DNA from: a virus
Virus record (IMG/VR): IMGVR_UViG_3300034012_001149
Span: 1 to 47,916 of that record
Reading direction: 5' to 3' (one strand)
Length of the DNA stretch: 47,916 nucleotides
The notes below the pieces were generated by a model that ran no database searches, was not told the origin of the DNA, and saw only the letters and a list, made by a program, of their open reading frames with translations. Shown here piece by piece: positions 29,699 to 39,000 of the stretch; positions within the stretch are counted from its first letter, which is position 1, and the number at the start of each line of letters is the position of its first letter. The translations under genes were made by a program, and so were the position numbers.

Positions 29699-30085
29699 AT
29701 GAAACTGTCTGACGCAGTTAGCTTGTACATCAAGCTGCGTGACAAGAAGGCCGAGATCAAGGCCCAGATGGATGAGGCCGTCAAGCCCATCCAAGAGAAG
29801 ATGGACAAGCTGGAGGCCAAGCTGCTGGAGGCCTTCCAGGCTACCGGCGTGGACTCGGTCAAGACCGAGTTCGGCACTGCATACACGAGCGTTCGCACCA
29901 CGGCCAGCATTGCCGACCGCGACGCCTTCATGGAGTTCGTCAAGGCCCACGAGGAGTGGAGCCTGCTGGAGGTCCGGGCAGCCAAGACCGCCATCGAACA
30001 GTACCGCGCCGCCAACGACGACGAGTTGCCTCCGGGTGTCAACATCCGTGAGGAAAGAGTCGTCAACGTGCGCCGGTCCGCGTAA
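29699..30085 (+). CDS. Conserved partner of the SSB-like gene
   Basis: 128 residues, ATG with AGGAG eight bases upstream. The KLSDAVSLYIKLRDKKAEIK start, a coiled coil, GVDSVKTEFGTAYTSVRTT and the end ELPPGVNIREERVVNVRR follow a family that I have often seen next to phage SSB-like genes. It may bind DNA or the SSB. Function is not established. Confidence 0.75.
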   Translation: MKLSDAVSLYIKLRDKKAEIKAQMDEAVKPIQEKMDKLEAKLLEAFQATGVDSVKTEFGTAYTSVRTTASIADRDAFMEFVKAHEEWSLLEVRAAKTAIEQYRAANDDELPPGVNIREERVVNVRRSA

Positions 30086-30111
30086 ACTCATCCCCCCTAG
30101 GAGTCACCACA

Positions 30112-31077
30112 GTGAACATCATTCCGTTCGAGGGCAAGACCCTCCCCGCCTACCTCAAGAAGTTCAACGTCGAAGAGTTGAACGCCGACCTGACCGCCCA
30201 CGCCGGCGGCGGGTTCCCCGTCATGTCCATCAAGGGCAAGAAGTGGACGGTCGTGCGCGACGGCGAGAAGAACGTCCTGCCCAACCCCAAGGACCCCGAG
30301 AGCCCGGCCACCAGCATCGACGTGGTCATCATCAAGGCCAACAAGGGCACGAGCAAGGTCTTCTACCTCAAGGGCTACGACCCGGAGTCCAGCGACAAGC
30401 AAAAGCCCGACTGCTACTCCAGCGACGGTGTGGCGCCTGCGGCCGACGCGCAGAGCCCGCAGTCCAAGAAGTGCGCCACCTGCCCGCACAACCAGTGGGG
30501 CTCGCGCATCACCGAGAAGGGTGCGTCCAAGGGCAAGGCTTGCAACGACACCGTGCGTCTGGCCATCGCGCCGGCCGGTCAGGTCAACGACCCGATGCTG
30601 CTGCGCGTGCCTCCTGCGTCCATCCGCAACCTGGGCGAGTACGGTCAACTGCTGGCCAAGCGCGGCGTGGGCTACAACATGGTGGTCACCAAGATCGGGT
30701 TCGACGTCGAGGCCGAGTCGCCGAAGCTGACCTTCAAGCCCGTGGGCTTCCTGGACGATGCTTCCTACACCGAGGTGCAGGAGGTCATGGAGTCCGACAT
30801 CGTGCGCGACATCACGGGTGGCAGCCTGACCAAGGCCATCGAGTCCGTGGCTGCTGCCGACGAGCAAGAGACCGCCAAGGAAGCCGAGGCCAAGGAGGTG
30901 GTCAAGCAGGCGGTCTCCAAGGCCAAGCAGGTCACCGACGAGGAAGTCGAGACCGCCGTCAAGGCAGCCGAGAAGCCCGTCGAGAGGCAGGCCAAGCCCA
31001 GGGCTGCGGCCAAGCCCGCCCCGGTGGTCACCGATGACCTGGACGTCGACCTCGACGGGATCGACTTCGACGACTGA
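30112..31077 (+). CDS. SSB-like protein with zinc site and acidic tail
   Basis: 321 residues from a GTG with AGGAG upstream. The N-terminal part has strands consistent with an OB-type domain. C101, C121, C124 and C144 form a likely zinc site (KKCATCPHNQWGS). A long helical linker follows, then an acidic end, DDLDVDLDGIDFDD, of the kind SSB proteins use to recruit partners. Lying among polymerase, helicase and primase genes, it probably covers single-stranded DNA. The fold is inferred from layout, not from a known signature. Confidence 0.65.
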   Translation: MNIIPFEGKTLPAYLKKFNVEELNADLTAHAGGGFPVMSIKGKKWTVVRDGEKNVLPNPKDPESPATSIDVVIIKANKGTSKVFYLKGYDPESSDKQKPDCYSSDGVAPAADAQSPQSKKCATCPHNQWGSRITEKGASKGKACNDTVRLAIAPAGQVNDPMLLRVPPASIRNLGEYGQLLAKRGVGYNMVVTKIGFDVEAESPKLTFKPVGFLDDASYTEVQEVMESDIVRDITGGSLTKAIESVAAADEQETAKEAEAKEVVKQAVSKAKQVTDEEVETAVKAAEKPVERQAKPRAAAKPAPVVTDDLDVDLDGIDFDD

Positions 31078-31090
31078 TGAGAACTACAGT

Positions 31091-31121
31091 GGGGAGGCGC
31101 TTCGGCGACCTCCCCTTTTTT
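31091..31121 (+). terminator. Rho-independent terminator
   Basis: GGGGAGG-CGC-TTCG-GCG-a-CCTCCCC followed by TTTTTTG; a near-perfect ten-pair stem with one bulged A and a U-tract. It lies 14 bases after the SSB-like gene. Confidence 0.95.
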
Positions 31122-31140
31122 GTCTGCACCTGGGGCTTGC

Positions 31141-31392
31141 ATGTCGTACCAAATTGAACAACGAAAAGTGGCGGGCGTGGTGAAGGAAGCCAGCGCCGCC
31201 CTGGAAGGGAAGGACTTCAACCACGGCGAGGTCCTGGTTGGACTGGCCGAACTGCTGGGCCGTGTCATCGTGGACGTGGGCAAGCACCACATCCAGATGG
31301 ATGACATGAAGAAGGTCGTCGTTGACCACCTGGAGCGGACTGTCCGCATCGGGGCCCACGCCACGGAGAAGAGTATCGTCGCACGGGGGTGA
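31141..31392 (+). CDS. Small protein before the primase-helicase
   Basis: 83 residues, MSYQIEQRKVAGVVKEASA onward, helical, with a central GEVLVGLAELLGRVIVDVG helix. It ends one base before the primase-helicase ATG. No family recognised. The ribosome-binding site is weak (GGGG), so part of its expression may depend on readthrough of the terminator upstream. Confidence 0.65.
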   Translation: MSYQIEQRKVAGVVKEASAALEGKDFNHGEVLVGLAELLGRVIVDVGKHHIQMDDMKKVVVDHLERTVRIGAHATEKSIVARG

Positions 31393-31393
31393 G

Positions 31394-34381
31394 ATGGACA
31401 CCCTTGAGTTCCTGCGCACGATCCTGCCCGAAGAGGGCATCCACTACCTAGCACTGTTCCGCGAGGGCTACCAGTTCCCGGCGCACCGCGCATACAGCGA
31501 CCTGGAGACCATGGCCTACGCCATCGACGAGATGGCAACCAAGCCGGGGCTCCAGGTCTACCATGCCTGCGCGACCTACCAGAAGGCGGTCATCGAGATC
31601 GAGACCGATGACCCCGACAAGCCCAAGCGCAAGTACCGCATCCCCGAGAACTGGGACCGGGCCAAGGCGTTCTGGGTGGACATCGACTGCGGCCAGGAGA
31701 AGTTCGACAAGGGCGAGGGCTACCTCACCAAGACGGACGCTGCCAAGGCTGCATTCAAGTTCGCCGACACGATCGGCTGGCCGCGCCCCATGCTGGTGGA
31801 CTCCGGCAACGGGCTGCATGCTTACTGGCCACTGAACAAGTCGCTAAAGTCCGACAGTTGGCGCAAGCTTGCCAACGTGTTGAAGGCTACGCTCGCCCAC
31901 GAGGGCGTGCGGGCGGACCCCACGCGCACTGCCGACTTCAGTTCCATCCTGCGCCCGGTGGGCTCGGTCAACCGCAAGGGCGGGGGGTCGAAGGATGTCA
32001 AGGTCAAGGCGCTTTGCGTCGCCCAGGACGCGAAGGCGTTAGCTACTGCCCTGCTGAAGTACGCCGCCGACCATGGGGTCAAGCAGCCCAAGACCGCTGC
32101 CCCGTCTGCGCCGCGTGGCGGGTCAGATCTCAACTCCGACCTGACTGCGCACCTGTCGTACCCGGACATCCCCAGCATGGGCGTCGAGGTGGCCGGCAAG
32201 TGCGCCCAGGTGGCGCTGATGCGCGACACCGAGGGCGACGTGACCTACGAGCACTGGCGCGGGGTCATCGGGCTGCTCACGCACTGCGAAGACGGCAGGG
32301 CACTGGCCGAGGCCTGGAGCGCACAGCGGGAGAACACCGACCACGCGCAGACCGACTGGCAGACCCGGTTCGACACATGGGGGTCAGGCCCCACCACCTG
32401 CGAGTTCTTCGAGAAGTGCAACCCCGGAGGCTGCACGGGCTGCGAGTTCAAGGGCAAGGTCAAGTCGCCCATCATCCTGGGCCGGGTGATCCCGATCGCC
32501 GTCGAGTCCGAAGTCGAAGTTGTTAGTAGCGAGGGTGAGTCCGAAGTAGTCACGACTCCGGCGCTGCCCACGTCATATGTGTACTCCAACGGCCTGCTCA
32601 CGAGGCTGCTGCCGGACAAGGACGGGGTGTTGCAGTCGTTTCCCTTCTGCACCCTGCTCTTCTACCCCACGGCGCGCATCCGGGGCGAAGACGGCACCTA
32701 CCGCATCGGCATGCGGATGCACCTGCCCAACAAGCGGGTGCGCGACTTCGAGATGTCCCACGAGTCCATGGCGTCGCAGACCGACATGCTGCGGGCGATG
32801 GCCAAGTACGAACTCACACAGAGCAACCACAAGGACGCAGGCTCACACATGGCTGCATACCTTCGAGACCAACTGGAGGCGCTCAAGCGCCAAGTCGACG
32901 AGGTCAGCACGCTGACCAGTTTCGGCTGGAAGCCCGACGGCACGTTCCTCATCGGTGACCGCCTCTACGGCGCCGACGGCACGGTGCGCCGCGTGCTGCT
33001 GGGCGGCTCCGCCACCCGGTACTCTGCGAGCCTGCCGGCCCCCAAGGGCACGCTGGCGGGCTACGCTGACGCGCTGAACTTCATGTACAACCGCGCCGGC
33101 ATGGAGCACTGGCAGTACGCCATCTGCTCGGGCTGGGGGTCCATGCTCACGCCCATGTGCGAGGAGCTGTTCAAGGGCCTGCTGGTGGCGCTGCGCGGCG
33201 GCGACTCGGGCAAGGGCAAGACCACGGCCTGCTACGCGAGCCTGTACGCCTTTGGCAACGCGGAAGGCATGTCGCTCAAGTCCAAGGACGGCTTCACCTA
33301 CAACGCCCTGTGGGCGGTGCTGGGTGCGTTCAACAACCTGCCGGTGCTGCTCGACGAGTTGACCAACATGGACGCGTCCATGTTCTCCGACCTCGCCTAC
33401 GGCGTGTCCAACGGCCAGGAGAAGATCCGCCTGACCTCCAAGGGCGGCTCAGTGGGGTTCGCCAACACCATCCAGTGGCGGCTGTCCCCATTCGTGACCG
33501 GCAACCGCGACTTCCACGGACTGCTCGCCACCACCCAGGCCAACTCCCAGGCCGAGGCCGTGCGCCTCGTTCAGATCAACGTGGACACCTACCCCGTGGT
33601 CCGCCTGGACGAAGACCCCCAGCGCGAGGCCGAGATCGCGCAGCAGTGCGTCGACGCCATGAAGGCCAACGCCGGGTGCGCGGGCGACGCCATGGTGCGC
33701 TACATCGTGCAGAACGTGCCGGCGCTGACCGACGAAGTGCGTGCGATGACGCTGGAGCTGGCCAAGCACCTGCCCGACACCAAGTACCGCTTCTACCGTG
33801 CGCATGCCGCATGCACATTGACCATGTGCAGAGTAGCCCGCGACCTCGGCATCGTGCAGTTCGACCTGGATCGCCTCTTCGATTTCGCGACGTCGCTGCT
33901 GTGGGAGTTGGCCGAGAACGTCACTATCACCAACACCGTGACCATGGAAGACGCCTTCAGCCGCATGATGGCCGAGCTGGCCAGCCGCATCCTCGTGACC
34001 CACGAGTTCCGCGACGCCCGCCACAAGAACGGCCCGGAGACTCCGCGCAACCGCATCCACGGGTCAGTGGCCGGGCGCTACGTGCTGGGCACCACCACGG
34101 CCCGCGAGTACGCAGGGCACATCATGCTCAACCAGAAGGAAGTGCGCGACTGGTGCATGAGCAACCGCACCGACTACAACGCCATGGTCGACCAACTCGA
34201 ACGCGACGGTGCGCTCGTCAAGCGCCTGGACAAGGTGACCCTGACCCGTGGCACCGACTTCCCCACCGTGCAGGCCCGCTGCATCGTCGTCAATGCCCAC
34301 AGACTGGACAAAGACGCGCTAACTCTTGTTAGTAGTAGCTCACATGGAAGTAGTGACAGACAAGCGGTCGGGGAGGTATGA
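31394..34381 (+). CDS. Bifunctional primase-helicase (AEP primase + DUF927-like helicase)
   Basis: 995 residues from the ATG at 31394, with GGGGGTGAG before it. The N-terminal AEP/PrimPol-type domain has DxD at D96/D98 (FWVDIDCG), SGNGLHAYW with H142, and the ILRPVGSVNRKG block. A cysteine cluster follows (C336, C342, C347, C350). The C-terminal ATPase has Walker A GDSGKGKT (603-610) and Walker B VLLDELTN, as in DUF927-type helicases. It should prime and unwind the phage genome. The end is Ser- and His-rich. Confidence 0.92.
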   Translation: MDTLEFLRTILPEEGIHYLALFREGYQFPAHRAYSDLETMAYAIDEMATKPGLQVYHACATYQKAVIEIETDDPDKPKRKYRIPENWDRAKAFWVDIDCGQEKFDKGEGYLTKTDAAKAAFKFADTIGWPRPMLVDSGNGLHAYWPLNKSLKSDSWRKLANVLKATLAHEGVRADPTRTADFSSILRPVGSVNRKGGGSKDVKVKALCVAQDAKALATALLKYAADHGVKQPKTAAPSAPRGGSDLNSDLTAHLSYPDIPSMGVEVAGKCAQVALMRDTEGDVTYEHWRGVIGLLTHCEDGRALAEAWSAQRENTDHAQTDWQTRFDTWGSGPTTCEFFEKCNPGGCTGCEFKGKVKSPIILGRVIPIAVESEVEVVSSEGESEVVTTPALPTSYVYSNGLLTRLLPDKDGVLQSFPFCTLLFYPTARIRGEDGTYRIGMRMHLPNKRVRDFEMSHESMASQTDMLRAMAKYELTQSNHKDAGSHMAAYLRDQLEALKRQVDEVSTLTSFGWKPDGTFLIGDRLYGADGTVRRVLLGGSATRYSASLPAPKGTLAGYADALNFMYNRAGMEHWQYAICSGWGSMLTPMCEELFKGLLVALRGGDSGKGKTTACYASLYAFGNAEGMSLKSKDGFTYNALWAVLGAFNNLPVLLDELTNMDASMFSDLAYGVSNGQEKIRLTSKGGSVGFANTIQWRLSPFVTGNRDFHGLLATTQANSQAEAVRLVQINVDTYPVVRLDEDPQREAEIAQQCVDAMKANAGCAGDAMVRYIVQNVPALTDEVRAMTLELAKHLPDTKYRFYRAHAACTLTMCRVARDLGIVQFDLDRLFDFATSLLWELAENVTITNTVTMEDAFSRMMAELASRILVTHEFRDARHKNGPETPRNRIHGSVAGRYVLGTTTAREYAGHIMLNQKEVRDWCMSNRTDYNAMVDQLERDGALVKRLDKVTLTRGTDFPTVQARCIVVNAHRLDKDALTLVSSSSHGSSDRQAVGEV

Positions 34382-34382
34382 T
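34353..34382 (+). promoter_or_regulatory. Candidate promoter upstream of xis-like gene
   Basis: GTGACA (34353-34358), 18 bases, TATGAT (34377-34382). It overlaps the end of the primase-helicase gene. GCTAAC-tctt-GTTAGT at 34318-34333 lies just before it. The terminator at 34411 follows, so this promoter and terminator could form an attenuator for the small HTH gene. Confidence 0.55.
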
Positions 34383-34410
34383 GCACCTCGTTAGTTCCTA
34401 CAGGTGTTTT

Positions 34411-34455
34411 CCCGGGGTGTGGGTTGGGAGTTCCCGGCCGCCCCGGGTCTTTTTT
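34411..34455 (+). terminator. Terminator or attenuator before the xis-like gene
   Basis: CCCGGGG (34411-34417) pairs with CCCCGGG (34441-34447), followed by TCTTTTTT. A smaller alternative stem, CCCGG/CCGGG, lies inside. It should end the early operon and may attenuate the gene at 34467. Confidence 0.85.
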
Positions 34456-34466
34456 CCGAGGCTTCC

Positions 34467-34670
34467 ATGAAGATGACGCTTGACGCCAAGGGGCTGGCCG
34501 AAGCCCTCAGCCTGCCGGTGCGTACGGTTCAGCAGTACGCATCCCGCTACCCCGACAAACTCCCGCCCAGGCTCAATCTGCCCAGTCGGAAACTGATGTG
34601 GGCTGTGACCGACGTGCAGGAGTGGGTCGAGCGCCACCGCGCAGCTTCGCCGCAAGCTCCGCAGCAGTAG
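34467..34670 (+). CDS. Excisionase-like HTH protein
   Basis: 67 residues, ATG with GAGG five bases upstream. MTLDAKGLAEALSLPVRTVQQYAS and KLMWAVTDVQEWVERHR form a MerR/excisionase-type winged HTH in the place where temperate phages keep the excisionase. It is convergent with the integrase and overlaps its 3' end by 98 bases. It probably directs excision and may also repress int or early transcription; a Cro-like role is an alternative. Confidence 0.75.
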   Translation: MKMTLDAKGLAEALSLPVRTVQQYASRYPDKLPPRLNLPSRKLMWAVTDVQEWVERHRAASPQAPQQ

Positions 34671-35610
34671 GGTTGTAGTAGGTCTGGAGGGACTTGTAGT
34701 CCCGGTGGCCGATGACCGCAGCGAGTTCTTGCAACGAGAGCCGCTTGGCCAACTGACTCGTGGCCTCATGCCGCGAGTCGTGAAAGTGGAGGTCCTTGAT
34801 CCCGAGGGCCTTGCACGCATCTCTGAACTCCACGCCAATGCTTCCAGCGTTGACCGGGAAGACCCGGTCGTCCAGGCGTGGTAACCCCCTCAGCAATTCC
34901 TCAGCACGCTCCGTGAGCAACGCATGGCGGTCATCGCCGTTCTTGCCGTGCAGCACGTAGAGCGTTCCTTGTGCGGAGTCCACGTGGGACCAGCGCAGCC
35001 GCATCAACTCTCCCAGGCGCAGCCCAGTGTGGCACGCGAACTCGAACATCCACGGCACGTACTCGCGCACCTTGGTGGGCGGTGAGACTCCGAAGTGCCC
35101 CCACAGGGCAGCCAGCTCCTGGTCGCTTGGCCGGCGCTTGCGGTGCTTGCCCTTGGCCGGGCGCAGACACGACTTCACCGGGTTGGCCCGCAGCTTAATC
35201 CTCCAACGCTTGATGGCGTAGGTGAAGACCCCCGAGATGACGTTCAGCTCGCGGTTGACGGTGTCGCCGCTCACCTCGCCCTTGCGCTCCTCGCACCAGT
35301 CGACCAGCGCGTCGGTGCAGGCGGTCAGTTGGAGCTTGGTCCAGTCGGCCTTGAGCAGCCGGGTGATCGCGTTGAAGTTCCACTTCCAGTCGTCCTTGGC
35401 TTCGACGACCTCGCGCCTGTAGCGCAGGAACAACTCTTCAACGGTCAGCTTGATGGGCGCGACGTACTCGCCCTCGTCGATCTCGACTTCGAGCTTGCGG
35501 GCGAACTTGTCGGCGTTCGCTTTGCGTTTGAACGTCTTTGAAACTGGGCTAACGCCTTTGCGTCGAACCTGGACGCGGTAGCGGCCGCCGTCTTTGTACA
35601 CGGTAGGCAT
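34573..35610 (-). CDS. int: Tyrosine integrase
   Basis: 345 residues with GAGGAG before the ATG. A small N-terminal arm-binding part (MPTVYKDGGRYRVQVRRKG) and a core-binding region precede the catalytic domain: R198 (TGLRLGE), K223 (HGKNGD), H277-x2-R280 (HFHDSR), H302 (GHRDYK) and Y311 or Y312 as nucleophile. It inserts the phage into the host chromosome at att sites. Its last 32 codons are antisense to the xis-like gene. The attP is expected in the AT-rich segment upstream, but I cannot fix the core. Confidence 0.97.
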   Translation of the reverse strand: MPTVYKDGGRYRVQVRRKGVSPVSKTFKRKANADKFARKLEVEIDEGEYVAPIKLTVEELFLRYRREVVEAKDDWKWNFNAITRLLKADWTKLQLTACTDALVDWCEERKGEVSGDTVNRELNVISGVFTYAIKRWRIKLRANPVKSCLRPAKGKHRKRRPSDQELAALWGHFGVSPPTKVREYVPWMFEFACHTGLRLGELMRLRWSHVDSAQGTLYVLHGKNGDDRHALLTERAEELLRGLPRLDDRVFPVNAGSIGVEFRDACKALGIKDLHFHDSRHEATSQLAKRLSLQELAAVIGHRDYKSLQTYYNPTAAELAAKLRGGARPTPARRSQPTSVSDWAD

Positions 35611-35811
35611 GTGCTCCTCACTGCACGAGTGGAAGCACCAAATTGCCCGGAGAGCCGCGCCCTGTCTAGAGTCTTGCGTCCTCTTCTGGGCACCAGTTTA
35701 ATTCAAAGCTGTTAGATTGGCTTGTAAAATCAAACAGTTAGAGATGTACGGTGTGGTGCAATTGTAGACTGATTTAGATGGTCTTGTGCACGGGAATTGC
35801 ACCACGGCGGG
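35611..35811. promoter_or_regulatory. AT-rich att-like segment upstream of int
   Basis: About 200 bases without a gene, more AT-rich than surroundings. It holds a perfect inverted repeat, GTGGTGCAATT (35753-35763) and AATTGCACCAC (35795-35805), around 31 bases, and three similar TTAGA blocks near 35712, 35738 and 35774. These could be arm sites for integrase and excisionase around attP, or, for the inverted repeat, a bidirectional terminator after the late operon. Confidence 0.5.
35753..35805. repeat. 11-base inverted repeat by attP candidate
   Basis: GTGGTGCAATT and AATTGCACCAC are perfect complements around a 31-base interval. It is seven bases past the late operon's last stop. Confidence 0.8.
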
Positions 35812-36066
35812 TCAGCACTTCCAAGCCCGCAAGCTCTTGTTGATCCGCGAGTTGGGGTCTTTGGCCGTCTTCTCGCTGGTCAGCTTCTCGCGCATCCCTT
35901 TCATCCTGGCACAGAAGGAGTCCCGCCGGGGGCCACCCTCCGGCTGCGGAGCCTTGAGCCCGGGCTTGCCCGGGTTCGCCTTGTTGTATGAGGCGCGCCC
36001 CTTGGCGTTCAAGCCGCCGGACTCTGCCTTGCCTTCCTTGCGTTGCCACGCTGGGCTCTTGGCCAT
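35812..36066 (-). CDS. DUF6321-like small basic protein
   Basis: 84 residues, (M)AKSPAWQRKEGKAESGGLNA then KGRASYNKANPGKPG, and the C-terminal RDSFCARMKGMREKL followed by RINKSLRAWKC. I recognise this as the small basic family I recall as DUF6321, common in phages with long virion proteins. ATG at 36066 with GAGGAG upstream is preferred; it is two bases after the giant gene's stop. Function unknown; it may join or package with virion proteins. Confidence 0.8.
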   Translation of the reverse strand: MAKSPAWQRKEGKAESGGLNAKGRASYNKANPGKPGLKAPQPEGGPRRDSFCARMKGMREKLTSEKTAKDPNSRINKSLRAWKC

Positions 36067-36068
36067 GG

Positions 36069-39000
36069 TCACTCCTCATCCTCGGTCACGAGGTCTTCGA
36101 CAAAGCGACGGGTGTCGCGGTTGAACTGGATGCCGCCCAGCGTGTTGCGCTCGCGCTCGCGCTGGTTCTGCTCGGCCCGCATCAGGGACGACAGGGGCTG
36201 GCGCCGATAGCCGGCTTCCTCGCGGGCGTCTTGCAGCGCCATCCAACGCTCCCGAGCCTCGGCCCGGGCGTCCGGGTCATCCTTGGCCCGCAGGTAGGCG
36301 TTGCGGATCTTCTCCGCCTTGCCCTGGAACTTGTCGTCCGCCTCGCGCTTGACCCGGTCGCGGAACTGGCGCTCGGCGAGCTGAGTGGGCTGGAAGCCGA
36401 TGGCCTGCCAGAACGTGTCCATGCCTGAGATCTCGTCCGGGGAGATCAGCTCGTCGCCGTTGCGCCGCGTCAAGCCTTCGGTGGCTTGCCGGTACGACTT
36501 CATGGCGTTGGTCACGCCCGTGGGCACGAGCTGCTCCACGCCCCGGTAATACTGCCCGTCACGAATTAGGTTGATGCCGTCTGCTGCGCGCAACGTCAGG
36601 CCCCCAGCAGGGCCGCCGAACGCAGCGAAGGCCGCCGACTCCAGGCCCGCCCGGCTGGACAGGTCCAGGTCGTTGAACGGCAGCAGCGACAGCACGTTGC
36701 CGGCGCCGAGCTTTTGAGACAAGTCCACGCCGAGCGCCGCAGGGACGCCACGGGTGATGAGGGTCGCCACCTGCTCGTTGCCAATCCACTCGCGCAGCGC
36801 CTGCTCGGTGTTGAACGGCTCGTCGTCGCCCCCGCCCATCAGCGCACCGAGCGCCCAGGAGATGGCAGCGAACCCGGGTAGGCCGATGGCGCCGGCCATG
36901 ACGGCGGTGTGGCCCAGCAGGAACCCGAGTGCCTTGCGGGCGGCAGCCTGCTCCTGGCCGCTGAAGCTGTTCTTCACGAGCTTGGCCAGCAGCGTGAGCT
37001 GGATGAGCTGGAACTTGCGGAACTGCAAGGCCACCTTGCCGCCTGGGGTGTTGAACACCCTGGGCGCGTTGCCCGCCGTGTAGTCGCCGTGGGTCTGCGT
37101 GATGATGGAGTCGGCGTACTCCAGGGCCGCGTCGGCGTTGCCGGTCTTGGCAAGCTCCATGCGGTAGGCCGCGATGGCAGTCGACAGCCGGTTGACGGCT
37201 TCGAGCTTCTGGGCGACGTTGCGGATCCCCCGGTCGACCTTGTTCCAGCGGTCCTTGACCGGACCCTCGCCTTCGAGGCGGAACTCACCGAGGTCGGTGT
37301 CCATGCCGATGTCGATGCGCCCACGGTCCACCAGCTTGGAGATGGCAGCCCGGACATCTTGCGGCGCGGCCGCGTAGTTGAACTGCTCTCCCAGCTTGGC
37401 CGTCTTGAACATGGGAGCCAAGTCCGTGTAGGCCTTGAGCAGCGCGTTGCCCACCTTCAGGTAGTTGTGCCGCCCGGCCATGACCGGCAGCGACATCATG
37501 AACGGCTGGGTCAGGTTCTGGAAGTAGTACGCCGGGCTCGTGGCCAGATACCAGATCGAGGACAGCCGCGCCAGCTTGGAGGCGATGGGCGTCGGGTCGT
37601 AGTCCATGGACTGCGTGTGCCGCTTCATCAGCTCATTGAACACACCAGACTTGGTGTTCTGCGTCTCCGCGTCGCCGGACTTCACCTCCTTGCGCATCGC
37701 GTTGAAGACGTCCAGGGTCTGGTTGTTGAACTTGGCCCCGGCGATGAACTGCGCGTCCGCCCGCCCCTGGGAGGTGAAGGAGCGCAGCATGTCGATCTCG
37801 CCGGCCACGCCACGGCGGCGCATCTCGGACTTGCGGGCTGAGGCTTCCGCCAGGGACGACAGGTACAGCTCACCCACCACCTTGCGGGCGGCTCGCACTG
37901 CGTTCTTCTCGCCCGGCGCGGCGTCGGCCAGCTCCGAGTCCAGCTCAGAGCGCAGCTTGTTGAAGGCCGAGAGCATGCCGCCGAACATCGTCTGCTGGAC
38001 GGCTTCCTTCTGGCGGAACACCACGTCGGCGAAGGCGCCCTGCTTCTGAAGCTGCGCCACCAACTCACGGGCTTCAGCAGCCGACTCAGCGAACGACACG
38101 TGGTAGTCGTCGCCCGAGTTCTCCAGCTTGGCCTGCGTCTTCTCGTCGGCGTCCAGGTACTTCTGCGAGCGGGCGATGACCACGTAGTCACCGAACCGCT
38201 TGAGCGGCGCGTAGGGCTTGAACTCCTGCAACGCGAACAGCGAAGTGAACCGCTTGAGCTGGTCGGTCTTGTCGGCAGTCAGTCGGGCAGCCTTCTTGGC
38301 ATCGTTGGCCTTCTGGGCCGCCGCGATCAGGACGTCGTACTCAGAGTTGGTCGCGTCAATGACCGTCTGCTTCTTGAGCGACAGCACCTCGTCGCCGTGG
38401 GTGAAGACCGCCCGCACCAGGGCCTTGGACTCCTTGGACAGCGCATCGAACCGCTGCTTCATGTCGGCGTCGATCTTGACGTTGGCGCTCGTGCCCTTGC
38501 GCCAGTCGGGCTTGAAGCCCCACGTGCCCTCGCGGGTGGCGTCGTACAGGTACTGGTTGACCGAGCGTGGGCCGGTGCCGCGCTCGGCCTCGGGGACCCG
38601 GTTGTACAGGTCGGCCACGCGCTCGACTTCGCGCTCCAGCTTGCCGGTCAGGGCCGCACGCTCCTGGTACACCCGGCGCAGGTCGTTGGCCGACTTCACG
38701 CCCAGGTCGACGGCGCGGTTGATGACGTCCTCGGTGAACGTCAGCAGGTTGAGCGCCGTGTTCCCGACGTCGCGCAGCGTGTTGGTGATGGTGTTGACGG
38801 GCTTCTGGAGTTCTGCGGGCAGGGCCTGCCGCTTTAGGAACCGCGCCCCTTGCCCATCGAGCCCTTGGGCTCCACGATTACGTGCGGCTTCTTGCCCGAC
38901 AACTTGTTCTTGCGCAAGCGCTCCTGCGCCTGCTTGAGCAGCTCCATCGCGGCCTGCTTGCGATTTTTCTGCGTTGATGGCGTCATACACGCTCTCCATG

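Noticed and set aside
29739-31037. Alternative plus-frame of 432 codons over two genes
   Set aside because: It runs through the genes at 29699 and 30112 in another frame and is a string of R/P/G/Q; the other frames carry conserved motifs.
35774-36079. Minus-strand 101-codon frame over the DUF6321-like gene
   Set aside because: The other frame gives the recognisable small conserved protein with a better start; this one is Q/R/G-rich shadow.
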